Positions 50,108 to 60,506 are shown, counted from the stretch's first letter. The stretch is DNA of 64,000 nt from Plumapathes pennacea (GCA_964036295.1 OZ038466.1:14976001-15040000), one strand, 5' to 3'. Notes: generated by a model not told the origin, from the sequence alone. Made by a program: numbers and translations.

Positions 50108-50821
50108 ATGACAAGACATAATGAAGACGTTGAGTTTAGAGCCATGATTCAACACTTGGGAAAAATGAATGAAACTCCCTTCAAGACACGCCATCCACTC
50201 ATGCCCAAAGAAACATTTCGTATGTTGATTGTAGGACCCTCTGGAAGTGGAAAATCGTATGCTTTAGTCAAAATGTTATTGGAAATGTTATCTTTTGATA
50301 AAATTTATCTTTTTTCCACCAACCTGGAACAACCTGCTTATGCAGCCCTTGAACAATTCTTGGGAAAATTAGTCAAGAGACCCTTGACCCAAAGTCAACA
50401 AAAAACTTTAGGAAAAAACAAATTGGAATTGAGTGACATCTTTGAAAAAAGTGACACCCCTTTTCCTGTGACAGACATGCCAGAGGACAAATCCCAAAAA
50501 ATTGTCATTTTTGATGATATTGTTTGGGATCATAAGTTAGATCCTATTCTAAAACAATACTTCATGGGATCACGTCATAAAAATTGTTCCTGTATTTTTT
50601 TGTCACAATCTTTTTTCGAAGTGCATACACGAATACGACGAAATACCACCCATGCTTTGGTCTTCAAACATGTGGATACTCAAAATGAAAAAGATCTGGC
50701 ACGTAAACTGGGTGTTCCTATTGAAGTATTGCAAAAAGCCTTTGAGAAAGATTATGATTTTGCCTTCATCGACATGAAAGGAAGAAAATTTACCAAAGGA
50801 TTTACAGGCCAACCTTTATAA
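50108..50821 (+). CDS. FtsK/HerA-type genome-packaging ATPase
   Basis: 237 aa from ATG 50108 ([15 protein letters not shown]). Walker A GPSGSGKS (43-50), Walker B KIVIFDDI (132-139), then [20 protein letters not shown], where the polar SQS is the family's sensor region, and [11 protein letters not shown]. Typical A32-like Polinton ATPase that drives DNA into the capsid. Intact, unlike the copy in element 1. Confidence 0.9.
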   Translation: MTRHNEDVEFRAMIQHLGKMNETPFKTRHPLMPKETFRMLIVGPSGSGKSYALVKMLLEMLSFDKIYLFSTNLEQPAYAALEQFLGKLVKRPLTQSQQKTLGKNKLELSDIFEKSDTPFPVTDMPEDKSQKIVIFDDIVWDHKLDPILKQYFMGSRHKNCSCIFLSQSFFEVHTRIRRNTTHALVFKHVDTQNEKDLARKLGVPIEVLQKAFEKDYDFAFIDMKGRKFTKGFTGQPL

Positions 50822-50826
50822 TAAAC

Positions 50827-52692
50827 ATGGGATATCAAGATGGAAGTGATTCTTTGCTTGACGACAACACAAGAAATAATAAAAATAAACGCTCACCCAC
50901 GACTGGAGGAACACGAGGTCCAAGAGGTCCACAAGGTAACACAGGCCCCAGGGGTCCTGAAGGTCCATTGGGCCCACCAGGACCCAAAGGGAACCCAGGC
51001 CCTAAAGGAGATCAAGGCAACATGGGCCCCAAAGGCAATACAGGACCCAAAGGATCCAAAGGCGAACCAGGAATTCAAGGAGCCGTAGGACCGCGAGGAG
51101 CAACAGGACCTCGAGGATCGAAAGGAGACACAGGCAATGAAGGACCTATGGGCCTCAAAGGACCTCAAGGAAACAAAGGGGATGTGGGACCTCGAGGCAA
51201 TCAAGGACCTGCTGGTTCCGATGGTGTCACAGAACAAAAAGTGAAAGATTTAATTGAAAAATGGGCACCAGGATCCACCCAAAACACATTTGATTACATC
51301 ATGAGAGTTGCTGATTGGATGGCCATTACTTCTATTTCCAATAAAGATGTCAACTTTCACATTGCCAAAGAGGTGGCGGCCACCATTTCCTCTGCACCCA
51401 TTCAAATTTGGAAATGGAATATGACGCGACATACAGATATTTTGACAGGTGAATTTTATTATTGGACTGAAATTTCTGTGGATTTGCCCATGTCCAAAGT
51501 TCCCAATGACACGTATTCTTTGATGTGTCGATTTCTCATGGGAATAGGAAATTATGAAAGAAATGACAATAAAACATACGTGGAATTAGGACAAAAAACA
51601 GATGTCACCCATCATTCTGACGATCAAGGAGCTCTTGTTTGGGGTCGTGATTCACTTTTAGCCCACATGGTTTTCACGAAAAGCATCAACACCAATTCTG
51701 ACGGGTCTGTGCCACGACTTAGTCTTTCATTTCGTGTCACTCTGTCAGGTGGAGCCATCCCTTTGGTGCTTCCTGTCAGAGCTTTGCTATGGGGATCCCG
51801 AGGAAAACAGGCTGTTCCCACTTTTATTCATGATAAACCTTTTGTGGATACCCCCCAAGAGATTTCATTTAACAAAAATATTAATGTTCACACTCATCAA
51901 ATTCTCAAAACAACCGATGCATCCCTGGATTGGTCGCAACAACCACCCAGCAATCTCAACGAACAAGTCCCCAACTTGGAGATGATTCAAGATTATCTGA
52001 GTGGCTCTTGGTATCGTCAACATGTGTTACTCAACCAAACCTTGGACATGAAATCTCCTCACGACCTTCTTCGCGACACCGAAGTCATTGATTGGGATCA
52101 ACACCAAAATATGGATGCCCTGAATCGAAAAATTTTTAACTTTGAAATGATTCAAGATTATTTGAATGGAAGACTGAGACATCGTCTTTTGTCTTTTTGG
52201 GGTCATTTTAAAAGTTCCAACACCATTGTCTCTGATGATTCCATGCATTATTTTCGTAATTCTGTCAGTGCATTTCATCAAAATGGACGTAATCCTTTTT
52301 GGATTACCTCTCATAACGCGGGTGCCATCAGACTGGACAGGAACAAAACAAGGATTGATTTGAGTTATTATGAATTTGATTATCCACACACATCGTTATG
52401 TCGTGTAGAATTTTATTTGGTGCCTGGAAAACCAGGAGACAGATCTCCAAGAACCCAAAAAATCACCTGTGAAGTGGTGATGGAAGTCGATCCTGACACA
52501 TCTGCCAACAATAGAGTCATGTTGAGTCATGCCATTGTGGTAGACGATGGAGCACAACCCAGTGAACGCTCTGATATGATCTGGCTAAAATCAGGGTGTT
52601 CTTTTTTGATTCGTACCTTACCTGAAAAAATCAATGGACACTTTCTCAAATATGAATTGGTCATGAAACTTGAAATTTTGCAACATCAATAA
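50827..52692 (+). CDS. Collagen-like fibre protein, 621 aa
   Basis: N-terminus [13 protein letters not shown], then 36 uninterrupted Gly-X-Y triplets (residues ~28-136; e.g. [19 protein letters not shown]), a short linker ([12 protein letters not shown]), a beta-rich head domain, a shaft with two related units ([11 protein letters not shown] and [11 protein letters not shown]), and a second head-like domain. Collagen plus shaft plus globular ends is expected of a trimeric receptor-binding fibre. It starts five bases after the ATPase stop, sharing the plus-strand late block. AATAAAC precedes the ATG. Confidence 0.75.
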   Translation: MGYQDGSDSLLDDNTRNNKNKRSPTTGGTRGPRGPQGNTGPRGPEGPLGPPGPKGNPGPKGDQGNMGPKGNTGPKGSKGEPGIQGAVGPRGATGPRGSKGDTGNEGPMGLKGPQGNKGDVGPRGNQGPAGSDGVTEQKVKDLIEKWAPGSTQNTFDYIMRVADWMAITSISNKDVNFHIAKEVAATISSAPIQIWKWNMTRHTDILTGEFYYWTEISVDLPMSKVPNDTYSLMCRFLMGIGNYERNDNKTYVELGQKTDVTHHSDDQGALVWGRDSLLAHMVFTKSINTNSDGSVPRLSLSFRVTLSGGAIPLVLPVRALLWGSRGKQAVPTFIHDKPFVDTPQEISFNKNINVHTHQILKTTDASLDWSQQPPSNLNEQVPNLEMIQDYLSGSWYRQHVLLNQTLDMKSPHDLLRDTEVIDWDQHQNMDALNRKIFNFEMIQDYLNGRLRHRLLSFWGHFKSSNTIVSDDSMHYFRNSVSAFHQNGRNPFWITSHNAGAIRLDRNKTRIDLSYYEFDYPHTSLCRVEFYLVPGKPGDRSPRTQKITCEVVMEVDPDTSANNRVMLSHAIVVDDGAQPSERSDMIWLKSGCSFLIRTLPEKINGHFLKYELVMKLEILQHQ

Positions 52693-52704
52693 ATAAAAAC
52701 AACC

Positions 52705-54711
52705 ATGGGCTATGGAGATGGAAGTGATACGCATATTGGAGGGTCAGGTGATGACTCAGGCGCACCTGATATTGGAAAAACAGTAAGAGGACCAAGAGGA
52801 CTCCCTGGAAGAGCACCCACACAAAATGAAATTAAATTAGCGGTCAAAGAATTAGCAGATAAAGATTTTCTTCTTCAACATGAGTTTGACACCATCAAGA
52901 TGAAAAATTTATTGGATTTCATGAATGTCGACACAGTTCTTGACTCCATTTCATCACCCACGTCACTTTTAAATAATCCCCCTGTGTTCGTGCAATGGAA
53001 TGCCTCCACCAACAAACTCAACAAACGAGCCCTGCAATTAACCGCCAACGAAATTCAAAAAGATGGAAAACATACGTTTCAATACACCTTTTCCATTCCA
53101 ACCAATGAACAATGTAAATTCACTGGAATCATGTCCATCGTCCTCAATGTGTATTTCAGCGATCTGAAAGACCATTTTGATTCTAGTGTTGAATTACAAT
53201 CTTCACCATCTCTTGTGAAACAACCTGGTGATAGTCTTCACGTGAGCGAAGATCAAAATAAAATCGTTAAAAAAATTGTTGTGAAAAAAACAAGTGAGGA
53301 AGATACATTTTTATTTCGTGTTTTTGCATCGTTTGACACATCTCAATCCAACCCACTCCCTTGTTACATTCAAATGTACGGATTCGAAGGTCGTTACGAT
53401 CAAGACGATGGCATTCCTCAAGAAATGGACGATCAACTTTTCTCCATCAACCACGTCACGATGCCAAGAACGTCGTTTCATATGGCTGGTCATTCCATCC
53501 GAGGCATTGGCCCCAACATGGAAGATGTGGTGGTGGGTTCAGCCATGAAACAATATATTTTCGATTCCCTGTACCTTGGAATGAATGATCAACAAAACGT
53601 TCTTCCACTTCAATTAACACTTCCAAAGGGAACATTAGGCACTATTAATATTTTGACTGAAATTTCATTCACGATGAAAGACCCCACGTTAAAAAATCTC
53701 TTTGAAAACAACACCATGTCACCCTTCAAGTTGACCTTTCATAATGATGACCCAAATAAAATCAAAAGCATCAAACTTAACGCAGATAAACCTTACACTC
53801 TGACTTTACTTGAGACTCCAATCGTACCCATTGCTGGGTTCACAAAAATCATCTTCTCAGCAAGGGGAAAAAATAAACAGCTTGAAACTGTTGAGTATGT
53901 GAAGAGAATTCATTCCTGGGGTCTTGGAGATGTTGAAGAACAAATCACTTTTAATGAAAGCATGACATCTGGAAGTATTTTCAATGTTAAGTTTACCACA
54001 ATAAGAAACCTTTCAATTGATGTTGTGTATTCATTTGAGCTCAAATTACAAAGCTACCCGGGTGACCTAGTCACGAAAGAACTCTTGACTCATAGCATCA
54101 AAACCGCTATTGATCCACTTGTGAAAGATATCAACAATCACGTTCAGGTTCAAAAAGAGGTTGACATGAACACAAAAAACATTACAAACCTTGGAAGTGA
54201 AAAAATCAATCTTTACAAATGTGTGGAATACACTACAAAGCGTTCCATTCGTCTCGACAAAAACGTCAATTCATGCCCTTTCATCATAAGAATACCAAAA
54301 GGAACACGATTTCGCAACTCTCCCATCACCATAAACACGTGCCTCTTATCACAACGACACATTAATCGTTTCAACATCAACACTTTAAACTTTTTTCCAT
54401 TTACCACTCCCCTATCATCACCTACATCTCCAACGTCAACAATCCTATTCAAACTCCATTGGAATGAAGTATATTCATTAAAACTAACCAATTACACAAC
54501 AGGTATCTCTCCTGGAGTCACTCTCACAACAACATTCCCGGTAGGTGTCACATTCAACACAGACATGAAACTTGGAGACATTGCAGAATTTTCACCCTCA
54601 CGTATGCTCAACGGAAATATTGAAAACGTTTTCACTTCATCCAATTATGCACTCAATCTTACTGTTGACTTTGACTTTCACTTTGAACTTTCAATAAAAA
54701 ACAAAGAATAA
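52705..54711 (+). CDS. Second fibre-like protein, 668 aa
   Basis: Starts MGYGDGSDTHIGGSGDDSG, sharing MGYxDGSD with the collagen-like fibre, and keeps a vestigial collagen stretch (GPRGLPG). The rest is beta-rich with a shaft-like turn (VDMNTKNITNLGSEKINLY) before a C-terminal domain. The shared N-terminus probably docks both proteins to the same capsid site. Intact. Receptor binding is inferred. Confidence 0.65.
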   Translation: MGYGDGSDTHIGGSGDDSGAPDIGKTVRGPRGLPGRAPTQNEIKLAVKELADKDFLLQHEFDTIKMKNLLDFMNVDTVLDSISSPTSLLNNPPVFVQWNASTNKLNKRALQLTANEIQKDGKHTFQYTFSIPTNEQCKFTGIMSIVLNVYFSDLKDHFDSSVELQSSPSLVKQPGDSLHVSEDQNKIVKKIVVKKTSEEDTFLFRVFASFDTSQSNPLPCYIQMYGFEGRYDQDDGIPQEMDDQLFSINHVTMPRTSFHMAGHSIRGIGPNMEDVVVGSAMKQYIFDSLYLGMNDQQNVLPLQLTLPKGTLGTINILTEISFTMKDPTLKNLFENNTMSPFKLTFHNDDPNKIKSIKLNADKPYTLTLLETPIVPIAGFTKIIFSARGKNKQLETVEYVKRIHSWGLGDVEEQITFNESMTSGSIFNVKFTTIRNLSIDVVYSFELKLQSYPGDLVTKELLTHSIKTAIDPLVKDINNHVQVQKEVDMNTKNITNLGSEKINLYKCVEYTTKRSIRLDKNVNSCPFIIRIPKGTRFRNSPITINTCLLSQRHINRFNINTLNFFPFTTPLSSPTSPTSTILFKLHWNEVYSLKLTNYTTGISPGVTLTTTFPVGVTFNTDMKLGDIAEFSPSRMLNGNIENVFTSSNYALNLTVDFDFHFELSIKNKE

Positions 54712-54716
54712 AATAA

Positions 54717-55163
54717 ATGGCACGACCTTACAGACGTGATAAACATTTGGCTTACAACAACGAAAGCACCCATGGTATGGAGATCAATAAAGATCGTGAT
54801 TGGGTTGCCCTCAAAAGACGCATCACATACTTGGGAGAACCCGCACATGAATGGGATGCCACCACCAAATTTTACGTCGATTCTCAAGTTCAAAATTGTC
54901 TCAACCTGGATCCCCCCAAAAATAAGTTCGACGTGGGTGGTAATCCTCTCACAGGGCTTCCCAGTCCCCTCGTGGACACAGACGCTGTTTCACTCAAATA
55001 TTTTCAAGATTTTGCACTCACTCAAGACACTCTCAACAAAACATTAGATGATTTTGCCACCATCAAATATGTGGATGATGAACTTCAAAAATTAGCTGCC
55101 TCCGATCAAAAAGATCAATCCCAACAAAATCCACAAGTCGATCTCAGTCTCTTTTACACCTGA
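54717..55163 (+). CDS. Fibre shaft protein, 148 aa (N-terminal part of a split gene)
   Basis: MARPYRRDKHLAYNNESTHG, then a tail-fibre-type repeat (FDVGGNPLTGLPSPLVDTDA), which resembles the phage-like '...ItgLp.P..dtDAv...Yvd' unit. The frame stops at 55163, and the next frame (to 55695) continues as plausible fibre without its own ATG, so the two are probably one gene with a break near 55150. Confidence 0.6.
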   Translation: MARPYRRDKHLAYNNESTHGMEINKDRDWVALKRRITYLGEPAHEWDATTKFYVDSQVQNCLNLDPPKNKFDVGGNPLTGLPSPLVDTDAVSLKYFQDFALTQDTLNKTLDDFATIKYVDDELQKLAASDQKDQSQQNPQVDLSLFYT

Positions 55164-55695
55164 TGAAGTAGACATTCATCTTTTGAGTTTGAAAGACGAC
55201 CTGGAGACTGAAGACAATGCACTAGACACAAAAATCAATCAAATCACATCTCAATTGGATGCCAAGATCACCCAGTCCAAACAAGTGGACCATTTCATTG
55301 GAGAATGTCATCACAACAATGAAAAAGATGTGGAATTTCCCAGACCCAATGATTCTCCCAAACCCATCATGGCAGGACACTTTTCTGTCTCTTCTGATCG
55401 AAAAACACTCACCATTCATAATGCTGGTGTGTGGGAAATCACTTTTCTCGATCAAATCAATGAACGGCAATTTAGACGTGCGGAAATGATCGTCACCCAT
55501 GCAGACGTCACCACCAATAAAAATTCATTCTTTGAAAAAATTTACAAGACGGAAACATGGGAAACCTTCTATTTTTCAAGAATCATTCCTTTGAAAGCCA
55601 ATGCCACCATTCAAATCCATTTTGAAGGAAAAAAAAGCACTGATGGATTCGATGGAACGGATTATTCCAAAATTATTATTAAACGTTACTTGTGA
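55150..55695 (+). pseudogene. Fibre head, continuation in another frame
   Basis: Open from about 55096 to 55695 but with no ATG near its start. Sequence: coiled coil (LKDDLETEDNALDTKINQIT), then a beta-rich domain (AGHFSVSSDRKTLTIHNAGV and an Ig/TNF-like strand pattern). The +1 frame relation to 54717-55163 points to a one-base change or recoding. Not joined here. Confidence 0.55.
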
Positions 55696-55716
55696 AGTTT
55701 CACCTCAAATAAAACA

Positions 55717-56235
55717 ATGACCAAAGATCCAAACATCACACATCCTCGTGAATTCAACAATTTCTCCAAAGACTTGGACCCTGAAACCAAACGCAAATTG
55801 ATCAGCATGTATGGAAAGATGCACAAAGGGTGGTGGACCGCCATGAAAGCTCGAAAAGATTACAAGAAAAAACAAATGGCCCATTCCATTTTTGGATTGA
55901 TCGTGGGCGCTGCAGGCACAGGAGCCACCCTTCAATTGGGTCCTCTGGGAACACCCATCTTGGCAGTGGCTTTGGGCATTGGTGTCTTGTTTGCCAAATG
56001 CAATTGGGGTGAAAAAATCAAAGCCACTCAAAAGGCGGAAAAAGATTATCAAAATAAAATGTTAGAAATTAAAAAATTGGGACAAACTGGAGAACGATTG
56101 AATGAATCTGTCTTCTTTGCTGTCATGGAAGAATTTGAAAAGTTGGAAACAGATCGTCTGCCTGATTTGAGCAAGAAAATCAAACAATACAACAAAAAGT
56201 TTGTCATGAATCCACCACCACCTATGGAACTCTGA
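55717..56235 (+). CDS. Membrane protein with glycine-rich hydrophobic hairpin, 172 aa
   Basis: Residues ~52-94 (MAHSIFGLIVGAAGTGATLQ... TPILAVALGIGVLF) form two adjacent hydrophobic helices; the rest is charged helices, ending PPPPMEL. Same plan as the broken gene at 7800-8465 in element 1. Last gene of the fibre block. Possible virion membrane, egress or lysis role. AAATAAAAC precedes the ATG. Confidence 0.6.
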   Translation: MTKDPNITHPREFNNFSKDLDPETKRKLISMYGKMHKGWWTAMKARKDYKKKQMAHSIFGLIVGAAGTGATLQLGPLGTPILAVALGIGVLFAKCNWGEKIKATQKAEKDYQNKMLEIKKLGQTGERLNESVFFAVMEEFEKLETDRLPDLSKKIKQYNKKFVMNPPPPMEL

Positions 56236-56264
56236 ATTTTGTTTTTATTCATCAAAAACAAAAT
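56236..56264. terminator. Convergent-junction hairpin, 11-bp stem
   Basis: ATTTTGTTTTT, loop ATTCATC, AAAAACAAAAT: perfect stem immediately after the 172-aa gene and before the convergent PolB tail. Sequence differs from the AAATTT-type hairpins, but position and pairing are the same. Confidence 0.82.
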
Positions 56265-56280
56265 CACGAAAAGCATCCGT

Positions 56281-56544
56281 CTAATCTTCACCTTCAGTCA
56301 CTAATTCAAATCTCCTCTTCATCAACCAATCTTCATACTCTTTCTTCAACCTTTCATCCTCTTCGCGAATTTTGATTCGTGAATGCCCCCAAGCCAAAGA
56401 ATCATCTTGACCCTCACACACAAATCTTTTGTCTTCTGCTGACGATAAACACTTTAAATCTCGTGCAATCGTTTGATTTTGATGTTTCCACGATCGAATT
56501 TTTCGCGTCTCTTTCCGCACTTCCACAACATCTCCCATCAACAC
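56281..56544 (-). CDS. C-terminal tail of PolB in a shifted frame, 87 aa
   Basis: Continues the polymerase: LKCLSSAEDKRFVCEGQDDS followed by LAWGHSRIKI is the family's end ('...Ls..DDKR.i..dg...La.GH'). It is in the -1 frame relative to the main PolB frame, which stops near 56565 after an A/G run. The ATG at 56544 (MLMGDVVEV) is probably internal. See findings. Confidence 0.65.
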   Translation of the reverse strand: MLMGDVVEVRKETRKIRSWKHQNQTIARDLKCLSSAEDKRFVCEGQDDSLAWGHSRIKIREEDERLKKEYEDWLMKRRFELVTEGED

Positions 56545-56564
56545 TTCATCAAATTCTTGAAATT

Positions 56565-59500
56565 TTAACCCTTTTTTGGTTTTTTATCAACGCCTTTAGC
56601 TGTCACGGATTCTTTTTCAGACTCAAGAACAACACAGTATTTTTTGGCACATAATCCAACAAATTTCACAATAGGATCTTGTGGATACTCATTCTTCATT
56701 TTTCCCACAACCCCTTCATTCTCATCAGAATAATAAGGATCCATTTTGTCCAAATTGGAACAATCCATGTATTCCTTCAATTCTTCCTTGGTAAAATAAT
56801 CCAACACGTTTCCTTCTTTCTTAAATGCCAAATACAAAGAATCAGTGTCTGTTCCACACAATCGAATCTTGTCTCCAAACTTTCGTTTCAAAAAATAATA
56901 AAACCGGTACAAAATTAACTTGGAAATCTCCAAAATGATCGCTCCAATGTAAATGGGTTTATTAAACACTTGACTTGCTTTCTTCATGTGAACCATGGCC
57001 AACTTCTGGGTCAAAGGATTCGTTCTTAAATAACCATTTTGACGTGTCAATTCCAAATGCTTCTCTGAATCAGACACCAACTTTGAATTGGAATATTTTC
57101 GAACATTCTCACACGTTTTTCCATAGGGTGCATTCACAGACAACTTATAAAAATTGGATAAATTAATATCATTGTCCCTCTTGGCAATCTTCCTCTTGGC
57201 AATAGACCGTGACGAATACTTTTGAAAAATAGGTTCCATCTTGAACTTTCGACCTCTTTTGATTGTGTCAATCTTAACACCCAACTCTTCATAAAATTTC
57301 AACAAACGAAAATAACAAATATAACTTTCACGTCTTTCCAAGTGACACACCAACTTTTGATTGCATCCATCGGGTGGAATCAAAGGTTCGGGTGCTGGTG
57401 GAAAATCGTTAAAAAAGTCTTCAAGTTTCTGGGGAAAGGATAAGTCCACTTCCAAGGAACACCCCCACGTTTCTCGTCCCTCGGGTTGATCACAATAACG
57501 TCTCCAATCGTTTAATTCCTCAGGCGTCATTTCCTGTCCATCCTCCACTGGAAGAGATTGTTGCATACAAAAACCACCATACGATGAATTCACATCAAAA
57601 CACACAATGGATTTCACTCCTTTCTCACCCACCACAGCTTTCCTCAACGATATTTGAGCCACGCCACCACGTTTATGATTTTCCCAAAAATCCAAAGACG
57701 TTTGATCTTGAATGTATCCCAACTCTTGACCTGGTTTCATCATCAACAACGTGGCATCCCAAAACAATCCTGGACCTGTCACGTAATGAGCTGGATCCAA
57801 TTTAAAATGTTCTTTCGCCATATTTCGAAATTCTTCAAACACAGACGCTAATCCAATCACATCCACTTTCAAATACGTCATCAAATACTCTCCCATATTT
57901 CGACATTGGAGAACTCGTTCAAATTTCAAGCATGATTCCACATAACTTTCCAATGACACAGGTTCTCCCCCTAATTTGGACTCAAATTGTTCATGATCAG
58001 GAAAATTCACCTCATTTAATTTCTCCAAAGAATCCAACCATTCATAAGGAAACACTTGTTTCTCTAAAAAGAATCTAACATCTTTTCCAAAATGTTTTTT
58101 CATCAACTTGGGAATTTTCTTCACAACATCACTGGGTTTCTTTCGACCTGTCAATGCCAACAAATTATCTTCTAACTTACCACCTTGAAATTTCAACGTA
58201 TCACCGAATACTATTTTTACCATGTCATCAGATTTCAACTCCACTTTGTACGTCACATTTTTATATTGTTGATCATTCGTGGGAAGACAATTCAACTCCA
58301 ATGCACCTCTTTCAGCCAGTCGTCTCACGATGGGATGTGAATCATAACCAGCACCATTATGTGCATACACCACCACTTCCTTCTTCACTCGACGATTCAA
58401 ATTACATGACGCGTGAGCAGCTCCCATGAACTTGTTCGTAAAATGACAATGATCACGCACTTTCTTTTTTCCTTTGGCTTTCTTGGTTTCTCCTTTGTTA
58501 AACGCCCTCCATTCTTCCTCTGTGAACACCACAAACGCTTTCCCACAAATCCAGTATTTCTTTTGACTTTGAAATTGTTGTTCCTCTACATCACTCAAAT
58601 CTGGATCTGGATAATCATGTGACTTTTGAAAAAAATCCTCCACAACGTCTTCAATGGCTTCAAAAAATAAATCCAGTAACTCACCCTCGTTTTGATTCAT
58701 GGTTCTCAACGCTGATCGATACTCATACGTTATTCCTTGAATTCGTGACACGGGTAACAATCCCCATGCACACACCTCATGCTCTGTCTCAATGATCGTT
58801 TGATCACTTGATCTCAAATCACATTTTGTTTGCAAACACTCAAAATCATAATACATCACCAACGGAAGATCATGCTTTCGACTCCAATTCATAAACTTTA
58901 ATTTTTGTCGTGGATTCTTAAACCTTGAAATCGTTGTGTCGTTTTTTGGACACGTCGTCAAATGATCGTCCAGCAAAGATTGTGTTCCAAAATACGAAAA
59001 ATCTCGTTTACAAATATATTTCTTGTCATTATTTTTTGATAATTGAGATCCCACATACCTTGACATGTCCCACACCAACACAGCATGTTTTTGATCACCT
59101 TGTCTCAACACATGTATCACCACAACATCCTCATTGGTCCACTTTCGTGATGACGTTTCTTCAAAATGATCTGATAAAATCATGACACTTCCTTGTCTTG
59201 GTTCATTACACATTCTTTGACATTCACATGCTGTCGAACACTCACAAGAACACTCACATTTGCAGTCACACCAACAATGTTTCTTCACGTCATACCCCAT
59301 GAAACAATCACACTCTTTTCCACAGTGACATCGACACTCTCGTCGATGAGGCTCCTCTCCTGACGCAATGAACGAAGTCATCACAATGGGTGGAATGGAA
59401 GGATTTTGTCGTCGCAACCTCTCCACATCTTCTTTGCTCATGGGAAACTTCACTCCATTCAAATCCCATTGACCAACCAACTCTCGCATCCTTCTTGTCA

Positions 59501-60506
59501 CTCGTTCAGCCTTGGAATCTTGTGTCTTCCAAATTCCACGACCATCTTTTTCTGCCAACTTGTGTTGAGCCAAACACCACAACACACATTTTTCATCTTT
59601 CGACTTCATATTCACACAAGCTCTCTTTCTCATCAACACTTTAGGCGATCTCAACCAACTTCCCGTCTTCGTTTTGGTCATGTTTACACGAGTCACTTGA
59701 AACTCAAATTCTTTAAAATAATTGATTTTAAAACCCGATCCTGACACAGAAGCACCTTCTAATTCAGGATTAAACGCAAACAACGATCCACTCAACTCCT
59801 TTTGAATTTCAGATAACACAGGCCCTAATTCTTTCACATTTCGAACATTGTATTGCTTTGTATAATGTTTGTAATCAAAAAACACTGATTTTCCTCCTCC
59901 TTCTTTGGATTCTTTTTCATAATTCACCACCAAGTCCACTCTCAGCTTAATTGAATTCCCTGATGAAAAAAAGTCTTCCCTTTTGATCACACTTCGCAAT
60001 TTAGGTTTCAAGGACAATAATACCTCTGCAGGATTCTTTTGTTGATCCTTTTCTGGTAATTTCACTGAAAAATTAAACGCTAATAACTCCTCTCCATTGG
60101 CCTTGAATCTTTTTTCCTTTGACGTTGCAGGACCTAATTTCAACTTCTTTCCTTTCATGCTCTTCAACGTTTTTTCAATCGCTTCTTGCTTCATTGCTTT
60201 CTCAATGGATGTGGGTTTCTTGGCCTTTTTCGTTCTTCTTTCCACCACTTTTGGTTTTTCAATGGGTTTGACCTTCTTCGTCTTTCTTTTCACCACCACT
60301 TTTGGTTTTTCAATGGTCTTAGCCTTTTCCAATTCACTCCTCAATCTTTTTATTTCTTCCTTGTCCTTTTTCTCTCGACTTCTGTATAATTTCTCGCGTT
60401 CTTTTAACTTCTCTTCCATTCTCCTTTCCCTTCGACTCCCTTCTTCCATCACCCGACTCATTGTTTCAATTGCTTTCAAATATCGTTCTTCTTTTGATTC
60501 TTTCAT
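56565..60506 (-). CDS. Protein-primed DNA polymerase B, 1313 aa
   Basis: Domains in order: charged coiled coil (1-70); duplicated IEKPKVVVKRKTKK-type basic repeat (~68-100); an unassigned N-terminal domain; a striking Cys cluster (~389-430, about 18 Cys, e.g. CDCKCECSCECSTACECQRM); exonuclease (YYDFECLQ at ~552, VRDHCHFTNKFMGAAHASCN, HNGAGYDSH, YLKVDVIGLASVFEEF); polymerase motif A (FDVNSSYGGFCM at ~970), B (KLSVNAPYGKTCENVR) and C (CGTDTDSLYLAF at ~1220). Replicates the element from protein-primed termini, as in adenovirus-type systems. Longer than usual because of the N-terminal additions. Frame ends early at KKPKKG; the tail is at 56281-56544. Confidence 0.88.
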   Translation of the reverse strand: MKESKEERYLKAIETMSRVMEEGSRRERRMEEKLKEREKLYRSREKKDKEEIKRLRSELEKAKTIEKPKVVVKRKTKKVKPIEKPKVVERRTKKAKKPTSIEKAMKQEAIEKTLKSMKGKKLKLGPATSKEKRFKANGEELLAFNFSVKLPEKDQQKNPAEVLLSLKPKLRSVIKREDFFSSGNSIKLRVDLVVNYEKESKEGGGKSVFFDYKHYTKQYNVRNVKELGPVLSEIQKELSGSLFAFNPELEGASVSGSGFKINYFKEFEFQVTRVNMTKTKTGSWLRSPKVLMRKRACVNMKSKDEKCVLWCLAQHKLAEKDGRGIWKTQDSKAERVTRRMRELVGQWDLNGVKFPMSKEDVERLRRQNPSIPPIVMTSFIASGEEPHRRECRCHCGKECDCFMGYDVKKHCWCDCKCECSCECSTACECQRMCNEPRQGSVMILSDHFEETSSRKWTNEDVVVIHVLRQGDQKHAVLVWDMSRYVGSQLSKNNDKKYICKRDFSYFGTQSLLDDHLTTCPKNDTTISRFKNPRQKLKFMNWSRKHDLPLVMYYDFECLQTKCDLRSSDQTIIETEHEVCAWGLLPVSRIQGITYEYRSALRTMNQNEGELLDLFFEAIEDVVEDFFQKSHDYPDPDLSDVEEQQFQSQKKYWICGKAFVVFTEEEWRAFNKGETKKAKGKKKVRDHCHFTNKFMGAAHASCNLNRRVKKEVVVYAHNGAGYDSHPIVRRLAERGALELNCLPTNDQQYKNVTYKVELKSDDMVKIVFGDTLKFQGGKLEDNLLALTGRKKPSDVVKKIPKLMKKHFGKDVRFFLEKQVFPYEWLDSLEKLNEVNFPDHEQFESKLGGEPVSLESYVESCLKFERVLQCRNMGEYLMTYLKVDVIGLASVFEEFRNMAKEHFKLDPAHYVTGPGLFWDATLLMMKPGQELGYIQDQTSLDFWENHKRGGVAQISLRKAVVGEKGVKSIVCFDVNSSYGGFCMQQSLPVEDGQEMTPEELNDWRRYCDQPEGRETWGCSLEVDLSFPQKLEDFFNDFPPAPEPLIPPDGCNQKLVCHLERRESYICYFRLLKFYEELGVKIDTIKRGRKFKMEPIFQKYSSRSIAKRKIAKRDNDINLSNFYKLSVNAPYGKTCENVRKYSNSKLVSDSEKHLELTRQNGYLRTNPLTQKLAMVHMKKASQVFNKPIYIGAIILEISKLILYRFYYFLKRKFGDKIRLCGTDTDSLYLAFKKEGNVLDYFTKEELKEYMDCSNLDKMDPYYSDENEGVVGKMKNEYPQDPIVKFVGLCAKKYCVVLESEKESVTAKGVDKKPKKG

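Noticed and set aside
49052..50194. Longer start for the 340-aa virion protein
   Set aside because: The extension crosses the divergent promoter and overlaps the ATPase start; the ATG at 50074 has the AATAAA-type box.
50827..51240. Host collagen gene exon
   Set aside because: The Gly-X-Y stretch is part of one intronless frame within the viral late block, with a viral-type start motif and a paralogous N-terminus downstream.
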